A stretch of 45,545 nt of DNA, from positions 66,890 to 112,434 of the forward strand of contig NZ_LMRS01000002.1 of assembly GCF_001426195.1 (NCBI RefSeq). The letters run 5' to 3'. The translations under genes were made by a program, and so were the position numbers. This DNA is from Sphingomonas sp. Leaf339 (GTDB lineage Bacteria > Pseudomonadota > Alphaproteobacteria > Sphingomonadales > Sphingomonadaceae). This document shows positions 24,973-31,933 of the stretch, piece after piece. Under the pieces are notes generated by a model. The model was not told the DNA's origin, made no database searches, and was given only the letters and a program-made list of their open reading frames with translations. The stretch's first letter is position 1, and each line of letters opens with the position of its first letter.

Positions 24973-26136
24973 CTAAATCGGCAACGTCGCCAGGAACTCT
25001 GCCGGGCGGGCACTGAACAGCACCAGATCGCCGTGGTGCGCGCGGAAAATCTGGCGGGCCAGGGCCAAACCGACGCCGCTTCCCTCTGCCTTGGTGGTGA
25101 AGAACGGTTGGAAAATCGCGCCCGTGTTCGCATCGAGGATACCGGGTCCATCGTCGCCGACCATGAATTCGACACCGCCGGCCGTTGGCCGGATGTCCAG
25201 CGAGACGGTGACCGCCACTTCGGCCGCGTTCTGCAGTAGCGCCCAGATTGCAGCGGTCAGTTGATCGGCATCAGCCCGCACGGTTGCGGGGGCTGCGCGA
25301 AGGTCGCAGCTCAGGGTCGCGGCGGGCCACCGGGTATCGAACAACCGGGCGATATCGGCGACGAGCGGCGCGAGCTGGACGGGCGCGAGCGTGGGCACGG
25401 GCAGCCGCGCCATCGACCGGTAAGCATCGACGAAGCGGTGCAATGCCTCCGCCCGTCGCGCCACCGTTTCCACCGCGTCGTGGACGGCCGCATGCGCGGC
25501 ATCGCCGTCCACGAGCATCTGCGCGGCCGTACGCGCGAGCGATGCGATCGGGGTCAGCGTGTTGGTGATCTCGTGGCTGAGCACCTGCAACAGATCGCGC
25601 AGCGCCTGCGCCTCGACGGCCTTCATCTCACTGTCGATGTCGATCAGTGCCGCCACGCGAGTGGCCATCTCGCTACCCGTTAAATCGGTGGTGAGAATGG
25701 CGAAGCTATGCGTACCTCTCTCGGTATCGATCCGTACCGAGGCGGCCCGGCCCGGCACGGCGGCACCGATCGCGTCGATCAGTGCGGACGGTGGATGAGT
25801 AACGAGATCATCGGCACCAAGCAGCCGTCGCGCGGCGCGATTGACCGCGTGCAACCGGTCGCGCGCATCGAGCGCGACGAGCGGCGCGGGCGACAGGTCT
25901 AGATACGCCGCCAGCCGCCGCCGCTCGCGCGCGTCGTCACCGACCGGGATGGGAGACGGCGGTGGAGGCGAGGCCCGGCGCCGCGCGACGTGATGCGCCG
26001 CCGCCCCGATCCACAGCGCAGCGATCACCGCCAGCGTGGCCGTCGCATAGAGGCCATTTACCCAGCCGAGCGCCGCGACAATCCCCGCCGCAAACAACGC
26101 ACCCGCACGGACGAGGGCGCGCGCGTTAGAGCCCAT
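24973..26136 (-). CDS. NtrY-like sensor histidine kinase
   Basis: The 387-residue kinase starts at the ATG complementing 26134-26136, overlapping the end of the response-regulator gene by 11 bases; a start 10 codons upstream is possible. Two membrane segments lie at about residues 10-48 with almost no periplasmic loop, so the signal is probably sensed in the membrane or cytoplasm. A PAS-like domain follows (LSPAPLVALDARDRLHAVNRA). The phospho-acceptor His188 is in VLSHEITNTLTPI, the form typical of NtrY kinases, and the ATPase domain has QNAAEVA, GDDGPGI and GSGVGLALARQI. It partners the NtrC-like regulator and is divergent from the export operon. Confidence 0.92.
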   Translation of the reverse strand: MGSNARALVRAGALFAAGIVAALGWVNGLYATATLAVIAALWIGAAAHHVARRRASPPPPSPIPVGDDARERRRLAAYLDLSPAPLVALDARDRLHAVNRAARRLLGADDLVTHPPSALIDAIGAAVPGRAASVRIDTERGTHSFAILTTDLTGSEMATRVAALIDIDSEMKAVEAQALRDLLQVLSHEITNTLTPIASLARTAAQMLVDGDAAHAAVHDAVETVARRAEALHRFVDAYRSMARLPVPTLAPVQLAPLVADIARLFDTRWPAATLSCDLRAAPATVRADADQLTAAIWALLQNAAEVAVTVSLDIRPTAGGVEFMVGDDGPGILDANTGAIFQPFFTTKAEGSGVGLALARQIFRAHHGDLVLFSARPAEFLATLPI

Positions 26137-27343
26137 GCTTATCCATCCGCCGGTAGAGCGCGGCACGGGTCAGGCCCAGTTCGGCGGCGGCACGGCTGAC
26201 GTTAAAGGCGTGACGTTGCAGCGCGGCGGCTACCATGGCCTTTTCGCCCCGCGCGAGATTCAGGTCGGCGATGGCGCGCGGTACGGGATCGTCGATGTCC
26301 ACCGAAAGCGCGAAATCGGCGATTTCATGGAATGCGCCCGTCCCGAGCAACACCGCGCGTTCGCACGCCTGACGCAGGCCGCGCACGTCATCCGGCCAGC
26401 GATCGGCGGCGATCGCGCGTGCGGCCTCGTCGCCGATCGGTTTCGCCGGCCGGGCGTAGCGGGCGGCGAACAGATCAAGAAAATGCCGCGCCAGCCTCAC
26501 CGCATCGTCGCCGCGATCGCGCAACGGCGGCAGGTCGATCTCAATCGTGTTGATCCGGTATAGCAGATCATCGATCAACACGGCACGCAGGGCGGCGCGG
26601 TCGAGCCGGCTGGTCGCGATGATCCGCGTCGTGCCGAACCCACGCGCCCACTCGGCCTGTGCCGCACGCGGGATCGCATCGACGTCCTCGATCACCAGCG
26701 TGCCGTCTGCGGGCAGATCGGGAATGGTGCCGCCGCCATCCACCGTCACCACCGGGCCGCCGCGTCGCGCCGCGGCGAGCAACGCCCGCGCAACGAGGCT
26801 CTTGCCCGATCCGGCGGGACCACGGATCAGCGCTGCCGCATCCGTCGGCGCAACTTGGGCGACGAGATTGCGGATGCGGACGATGCTTGGGTCTTCACCC
26901 AACAGGAGCCCACCGTCGCCCCCGACCGGCGCCGGGGCGACCGCGCGCTTGGCGCGTGCCAGATCGATCGCGCGCTGCGTCGTGGCGAGCAGACGTTCGT
27001 TACTCCACGGTTTGATGACGAAGTCGCTCGCCCCTTCTCGCATCGCGCGCACCGCCACGGCGATGCCGCTATGGCCGGTGACGACCACCACCACCGCGTC
27101 ACCATCTGCCGCGATCAACCGTTCGAGCATCGCGAAGCCTTCGTCGCCACTGGTCCGCCCCCGCGCGAAATTCAGGTCGAGCAGGATCGCGTCGAAGCGC
27201 CGCTCGGCCAGTTTTACCCACGCCACGTCTGGATCGCCCGCCCCGGTCACGGCAATGCCATGGCGGTTCAACAGCAACGCCGCCGCCTTCACGATGTCGG
27301 GATCGTCGTCGATCACCAGCACCTGAGGTGATTGGGTTGACAT
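26126..27343 (-). CDS. NtrC-like response regulator lacking the GAFTGA segment
   Basis: The 405-residue protein starts at MSTQSPQVLV (ATG complementing 27341-27343); the longer frame adds 20 residues of non-domain sequence. A receiver domain (Asp56 in LLDLNF, Lys111) leads into an AAA+ domain with Walker A GPAGSGKS (175-182) and the arginine-finger region DDLLYRINT. A Fis-type helix-turn-helix ends the protein (NVSRAAAELGLTRAALYRRM). Between GGPVVTVDGGGTIPDL and GTLVIEDVD, where the family normally has about 30 residues including GAFTGA, almost nothing remains. Walker B reads VIED rather than the usual LDE. It therefore should not activate sigma-54 and may act as an ordinary DNA-binding regulator of the divergent export operon. 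Confidence 0.9.
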   Translation of the reverse strand: MSTQSPQVLVIDDDPDIVKAAALLLNRHGIAVTGAGDPDVAWVKLAERRFDAILLDLNFARGRTSGDEGFAMLERLIAADGDAVVVVVTGHSGIAVAVRAMREGASDFVIKPWSNERLLATTQRAIDLARAKRAVAPAPVGGDGGLLLGEDPSIVRIRNLVAQVAPTDAAALIRGPAGSGKSLVARALLAAARRGGPVVTVDGGGTIPDLPADGTLVIEDVDAIPRAAQAEWARGFGTTRIIATSRLDRAALRAVLIDDLLYRINTIEIDLPPLRDRGDDAVRLARHFLDLFAARYARPAKPIGDEAARAIAADRWPDDVRGLRQACERAVLLGTGAFHEIADFALSVDIDDPVPRAIADLNLARGEKAMVAAALQRHAFNVSRAAAELGLTRAALYRRMDKHGL

Positions 27344-27364
27344 GGAGATGCACCTGTTCGGAAT

Positions 27365-27469
27365 CGGACAGTGGCTTATGCCAGCGGACAGTCGCATCGC
27401 CAACCAGACTGTTTTACCTTTCTTTTACAGTGCTTTAGGATAATTTTGCGATGTCCGGCACTATGTCCG
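27365..27469. promoter_or_regulatory. Four CGGACA/TGTCCG sites between regulator and export operon
   Basis: CGGACAGT occurs at 27365-27372 and 27385-27392, exactly 20 bp apart. The reverse form TGTCCG occurs at 27452-27457 and 27464-27469, 12 bp apart, the last ending one base before the adaptor start codon. ACTGT (27408-27412) and ACAGT (27427-27431) form a further dyad around the AT-rich TTTTAC repeat, and GATAAT (27439-27444) could be a -10 box. I see no sigma-54 -24/-12 promoter. The sites are candidates for the Fis-type helix-turn-helix regulator. Confidence 0.5.
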
Positions 27470-27470
27470 C

Positions 27471-28751
27471 ATGAACGCAACACCCCAGACCACCGGCGCG
27501 GCGATGGATCGACGGATCGAACGACCGCACACGCGGCGTCGCAAGCTGGTCGTCCGCGCCACTATCGCCTTCGCGTGCCTGGCGGCCGTGATCGCGGGCT
27601 GGGTGCTGCTTCCCGGATCGGGGACGCTATCGGTCGACGCCACAAGCGTGCGGACCGGCGTGGTCGAGCGCGCGCCGTTCCGCGACTATGTGCCGCTCCG
27701 CGCCGAGGTCGCCCCGCTCAACACCGTCTACGTCACCGCGGTGTCGGGTGGGCAGGTCGCGGCGCTGGCGGTGGTCGATGGGCAGATGGTCGGCGCGGAT
27801 TCGCCGCTCGCACGTCTCGCCAATCCGCAACTCGAACTCGATGTCGCGACCCGATCCGCCGGGATCGTCGGGCAATTGTCGGGGATCGACGGTCAGCGAC
27901 TGGCGATCCAGCGCAACCGGCTCGACGGCGATCAGGAGGTCGCCAATGCCCGCAACGCGCTGACCAAGGCAGAGGCGCTGCTGGCACAGCGGCAACCGCT
28001 GTTCGACAAGGGCTATATCACCAAGCCCGCGATCGATCCGCTGCGCGAGGATGTCGTATACCAGCGCGCCCGCGTCGCCGCACTTGGCGCGGGGCGGGCG
28101 CAGGCGGATGCGACGCTCGCCGACCAGTCAACCGGGATCGCCGCGACCGCCCGAGAACTACGCGAGAGTCTGGCGATGGTCCGCGGCAGTCTGTCCGCCC
28201 TTACCGTCCGCGCGCCGGTCGCGGGCCGGTTGACCGCGTTCACCCTCCAGCCGGGGCAAACACTGAAGCCCGGCGATGCGGTCGGCCAGATCGATTCCGA
28301 AGGACGGTGGAAACTGACCGCCGACGTCGATCAATTCTATCTCGGCCGCGTCCGCACCGGACAGCCCGCGACCGCCGATATCGAAGCCCGTGGCGTCAGG
28401 ATGACGGTGCTCCGCGTCCTGCCGCAAGTGACCGAAGGACGGTTCCGGGTCGAGCTGGGCTTCGTCGGGGCCGCCCCCGCCGGGCTCAACCGCGGCCAGA
28501 CGGTCGACGTCCGCCTCGTCCTCGGCGCCGATCGGCCCGCGATCGTGGCGCCGTCGGGCGGCTGGCTCGATGCGGGTGGCACCACCGCCTTCGTCCTTGA
28601 TGGACAGAACAAGGCAGTGCGCCGCGCGATCACAACCGGACGCCGTAACCCCGACCAGGTCGAGATCACCTCGGGCCTCGCACCCGGCGACCGCATCGTC
28701 ACCTCCGCGCTCGGCACCTACGCCGCCTACCAGACCCTGCTCCTCCAGTAA
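27471..28751 (+). CDS. MacA-like periplasmic adaptor (membrane fusion) protein
   Basis: The 426-residue adaptor links an inner-membrane ABC exporter to an outer-membrane channel. A cytoplasmic basic tail and one membrane anchor (TIAFACLAAVIAGWVLLP, about residues 31-48) are followed by a lipoyl-type domain (VYVTAVSGGQVAALAVVDGQMVGADSPLARL), a coiled-coil hairpin (about 120-235), the second lipoyl half (LTVRAPVAGRLTAFTLQPGQTLKPGD) and beta-barrel domains. I see no good ribosome site at the start; an in-frame ATG at 27504 is an alternative. It is the first gene of the operon with the ATPase, small membrane protein and two permeases. No outer-membrane TolC partner is in the window. Confidence 0.9.
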   Translation: MNATPQTTGAAMDRRIERPHTRRRKLVVRATIAFACLAAVIAGWVLLPGSGTLSVDATSVRTGVVERAPFRDYVPLRAEVAPLNTVYVTAVSGGQVAALAVVDGQMVGADSPLARLANPQLELDVATRSAGIVGQLSGIDGQRLAIQRNRLDGDQEVANARNALTKAEALLAQRQPLFDKGYITKPAIDPLREDVVYQRARVAALGAGRAQADATLADQSTGIAATARELRESLAMVRGSLSALTVRAPVAGRLTAFTLQPGQTLKPGDAVGQIDSEGRWKLTADVDQFYLGRVRTGQPATADIEARGVRMTVLRVLPQVTEGRFRVELGFVGAAPAGLNRGQTVDVRLVLGADRPAIVAPSGGWLDAGGTTAFVLDGQNKAVRRAITTGRRNPDQVEITSGLAPGDRIVTSALGTYAAYQTLLLQ

Positions 28752-28763
28752 GGACCCGAATCC

Positions 28764-29444
28764 ATGATCGCACTCCACGACGTCAGCCGACGCTACGCCT
28801 CCGACGAGGTCGAGACGACCGCGCTCGCCGATATCGACCTGACCGTCGAGGCGGGTGAGTTCGTCGCGATCATGGGACCGTCTGGATGCGGCAAATCGAC
28901 GCTGCTCAACGTGCTCGGCACGATCGATCGCGTGTCCGACGGGCGTTATCTGTTCGAGGGCGCCGACATCGCAAAGGCGCCCGAAGCGGAACTTGCGAAG
29001 CTGCGCCGCGATCGCCTCGGCTTCGTGTTTCAGAGCTTCAACCTGATCGACGAACTGACGATCGCGGAGAATGTCGCGCTGGGCCTCGCCTATCGTCCCA
29101 TCCCCGCAAAGGAGAAGCGCGACCGCGTCGCCGCGGCGATGGACCGGGTCGCGATCGGCCACCGCCGCGATCATTATCCGCACCAGTTGTCGGGCGGCCA
29201 GCAGCAACGCGCCGCGATCGCGCGCGCCATCGTCGGCGAGCCGAAGCTGATCCTGGCCGACGAGCCAACGGGCAATCTCGATACCGAAAACGGTGCGCAG
29301 GTGATGGACATCCTGTCCGAATTGAACGCGGGCGGCGCCACGATCGTGATGGTCACCCACAGCCCCGCGCATGCGGACATCGCCAAGCGCACCGTCCTTA
29401 TGCTCGACGGGCGCATCCTGTCCTCGGCGCGGCGGGCCGCCTGA
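28764..29444 (+). CDS. MacB/LolD-like ABC transporter ATPase
   Basis: The 226-residue ATPase has Walker A GPSGCGKS (38-45), Q-loop FVFQSFNLIDELT, signature LSGGQQQR, Walker B LILADEPTGNLD and switch His in VTHSP. This is the MacB/LolD/FtsE subfamily, which powers mechanotransmission exporters rather than true pumping through the membrane. It follows the adaptor by 12 bases. Its TGA stop overlaps the ATG of a 28-residue membrane protein gene as TGATG. One ATPase serves two permease genes, so a heteromeric transporter is likely. Confidence 0.96.
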   Translation: MIALHDVSRRYASDEVETTALADIDLTVEAGEFVAIMGPSGCGKSTLLNVLGTIDRVSDGRYLFEGADIAKAPEAELAKLRRDRLGFVFQSFNLIDELTIAENVALGLAYRPIPAKEKRDRVAAAMDRVAIGHRRDHYPHQLSGGQQQRAAIARAIVGEPKLILADEPTGNLDTENGAQVMDILSELNAGGATIVMVTHSPAHADIAKRTVLMLDGRILSSARRAA

Positions 29445-29530
29445 TGCGCCGCCTGTTCGACATCGCCCTGATCGTCATTCTGGTGATCGTCATCACCCGC
29501 TATCTCGACGCCAGGAAAAAAGCCGCCTGA
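29444..29530 (+). CDS. 28-residue single-span membrane microprotein inside the exporter operon
   Basis: The frame begins at the ATG of the TGATG that ends the ATPase gene, and its own TGA makes a second TGATG with the first permease, so the three genes are coupled in three different frames. The peptide is Met-Arg-Arg, a 16-residue hydrophobic stretch (IALIVILVIVIT core, residues 7-18), then RYLDARKKAA: a perfect small transmembrane helix with a positive tail on each side. The tight coupling on both sides and the unmistakable membrane design argue that it is real. A small regulatory or assembly subunit of the MacB-type exporter is likely (inference). I know no family name. Confidence 0.75.
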   Translation: MRRLFDIALIVILVIVITRYLDARKKAA

Positions 29531-31920
29531 TGTCGGTCGCGACCAGCCTCTACCGCTCGCTTACCCGCCACAAGCTGTTCGCCGCGCTAAACATCGGCGG
29601 GCTGGCGCTCGGCATCGCGGTAATTCTGGTACTGTACCTCTTCGTCCGGTTCGAGACGGGGTACGACCGGGTGCTGCCGGGTTGGCAGCGGGTGTGGATG
29701 GTCGATCGGACGTTGCAGTTCCCCGGCAACCCGAAGGTCGAGATACCTTCGCTGCCAACTATGCTCGGCCAGATGAAAGCCGATTATCCCGGCACCACCG
29801 GCGCGCGCTTTCTGCAGTTCGACGCCGCCGTGCAAAACGGCACGACGCTCGTCGCCCAGACGATGGCGCAGGTCGATCCGGCCTATTTCCGGCTCTTTCC
29901 ATTTCCCGTCCTCGACGGCGATCCCGCCACGGCGCTGGCGCGTCCCGACGGCATCGTCATCACCGCACCCGTCGCACAAAGCTATTTCGGCAAGGCATCG
30001 CCGATCGGGCGAACGCTGACCGTGGTGATCGATGGCAAGGCCCAAATCTACCGGATTGGCGCGGTGCTACGGCCGCTGCCCGGCAATATTTCCTACACCA
30101 GCGACCTGTTCACCGCTCTGGCACCGGACGCGACCGGTCAGCGCGGCAAGGGGTTCAGGACTTTCCTATCGTTTGCCGATGCGGTCGCCGCTGCCCGCGT
30201 GGTGCGCGATCTGCCGGCGTTCGTGAAACGCCACCCCGATCCCGATTTCCCGGTCGGCATGGTCGATCTCGCACAGACGCGTATCGTACCGCTGGCGAGC
30301 GTGCACCTCGCCGCCGACAATGTCCGGACCGTCGTGACCGTGCTCGGCGCGGTGGGGGCCGTCGCGCTATTGCTGGCGGTGGTCAACTACATCAACCTCG
30401 CTACCGCCCGCGCCGGACTCCGCGCGCGGGAGATCGCGATGCGCAAAGTCGTCGGCGCGACCCGCCGGGCGCTGGTCGTGCAACTGCTGGGTGAAGCGCT
30501 GGTCGCGGTGACGCTGGCGTCGCTTGCGGGGCTCGCGCTTGCCGAGATCGGGCTGCCCTTCATCAATGCCATGGGCGGCACCGACCTGACGATCACCTAT
30601 CTGGGCGCGAACTCGATCCTGCCACCGCTCACGCTGCTGATCGCAGTGGTGTCATTACTGGCCGGCTTCCACCCTGCGTTTGTCCTATCCCGCTTTCAGC
30701 CTGCCGGCGTGCTGGCGGCAGCGCGGACGCCTGGCGGCGACCGTGCGGGTGCGCGCCTGCGCAAGATACTGGTCGTGTTTCAATTCGGCATCGCGATCGC
30801 GCTGATCATCTGTACCGCCGTGCTCGTCGCACAGATACGGCACGTTCAGAATGCCGATCTCGGCTTTGCCCGCAACGGCCTCATCATGGCGCCCAGCTAT
30901 GGAGTCGCAGCGGTGGATGTGGCGCAACGGCGCGAACTATCCGCCGCGATCCGCACGATACCCGGCGTCACGGGCTTAACGACCAGCGGGATCGCGCCGA
31001 CCGGTGGCAGCTATTCGATCAGTGCGATGCACCGCGCCGGCGCGACCGGCGAACCGCCCATGATCCTGCAGGCAACGATCGGCAATCGGTTCTTCGAAAC
31101 CTATGGCGTGAAGCTGCTTGCCGGTCGGCTGTTCGATCCGCGGCGCTTCCCCACCGACGAAACCCGAACCGATGCCGACGCCAGCAAGCGCGAACATATG
31201 GTTGTCGTCAATCGCACCACTGCCCAGCGCCTGGGTTACGCCACGCCGACCGCCGCGGTTGGCCAGTCGGTGTCGGAGGGTGAAGGCTCCGCGCGGATCG
31301 TGGGCGTCGTCGCAGACATGCGGTTCGCCACCCCGCGTGAACCGCTCAATGCGGTATCCTACAGCTACCGGGACGACGGCGGTTTCAGCCCCGTACTCGT
31401 CGTCAGGGCCACCGATACGGCGAAGGTGCTTACGCGGATGGAGTCCGTGTGGCGCCACATCGTGCCCAATGTCCCGTTCGCCGCCCTGACGATCGACCAG
31501 AAACTTTACGATGCCTTCTATCGACAGGACGCCCAGCGCTCCCGCCTCTTCACGATCGGTGCGATCTTGGCCGCGCTGATCGGGTGCATCGGGCTCTACG
31601 GTCTTGCCGCCTTCGACACCGCGCGCCGCGTGCAGGAAATCGGCATCCGCAAGGTGCTCGGCGCCTCTACGCGCGACGTGCTGCGACTGTTGCTCGGGCA
31701 ATTCCTGCGCCCGGTCGCGCTTGCCAACCTGATCGCGTGGCCGATCGCCTGGGTCGCGATGTCGCGCTGGCTGGGCGGGTTCGACGATCGGATCACGTTG
31801 TCGCCGATCTATTTCATCGTCGCCAGCGCACTTGCGCTCGCCATCGCCGCCGCGACCGTCGCGGGTCAGGCGTGGCGTGTCGCGCGCGCCGAACCCGCCC
31901 GCGCGCTGCGCCAGCTCTAG
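29530..31920 (+). CDS. FtsX/MacB-type ABC permease, copy 1
   Basis: The 796-residue permease starts at MSVATSLYRSLTRHK, whose ATG overlaps the microprotein stop. It has an N-terminal membrane helix (about 20-40), a periplasmic MacB-like domain, an FtsX domain with three membrane helices (about 260-400, containing ARAGLRAREIAMRKVVGATR), then a fourth anchor, a second periplasmic domain and a second FtsX domain (DTARRVQEIGIRKVLGAST). This two-FtsX layout is typical of large MacB-like permeases. It shares nearly identical N-termini and layout with the next gene. No substrate is evident; peptides, lipids or antimicrobials are possible. Confidence 0.93.
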   Translation: MSVATSLYRSLTRHKLFAALNIGGLALGIAVILVLYLFVRFETGYDRVLPGWQRVWMVDRTLQFPGNPKVEIPSLPTMLGQMKADYPGTTGARFLQFDAAVQNGTTLVAQTMAQVDPAYFRLFPFPVLDGDPATALARPDGIVITAPVAQSYFGKASPIGRTLTVVIDGKAQIYRIGAVLRPLPGNISYTSDLFTALAPDATGQRGKGFRTFLSFADAVAAARVVRDLPAFVKRHPDPDFPVGMVDLAQTRIVPLASVHLAADNVRTVVTVLGAVGAVALLLAVVNYINLATARAGLRAREIAMRKVVGATRRALVVQLLGEALVAVTLASLAGLALAEIGLPFINAMGGTDLTITYLGANSILPPLTLLIAVVSLLAGFHPAFVLSRFQPAGVLAAARTPGGDRAGARLRKILVVFQFGIAIALIICTAVLVAQIRHVQNADLGFARNGLIMAPSYGVAAVDVAQRRELSAAIRTIPGVTGLTTSGIAPTGGSYSISAMHRAGATGEPPMILQATIGNRFFETYGVKLLAGRLFDPRRFPTDETRTDADASKREHMVVVNRTTAQRLGYATPTAAVGQSVSEGEGSARIVGVVADMRFATPREPLNAVSYSYRDDGGFSPVLVVRATDTAKVLTRMESVWRHIVPNVPFAALTIDQKLYDAFYRQDAQRSRLFTIGAILAALIGCIGLYGLAAFDTARRVQEIGIRKVLGASTRDVLRLLLGQFLRPVALANLIAWPIAWVAMSRWLGGFDDRITLSPIYFIVASALALAIAAATVAGQAWRVARAEPARALRQL

Positions 31921-31933
31921 AAGGACCGTATCC

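Noticed and set aside
27404..27470. Sigma-54 promoter for the exporter operon
   Set aside because: No GG-N10-GC element of the -24/-12 type is found, which agrees with the loss of GAFTGA in the neighbouring regulator.
28158..29372. 404-codon minus-strand frame opposite adaptor and ATPase
   Set aside because: Covers two well-defined genes in antisense and lacks any family motif.
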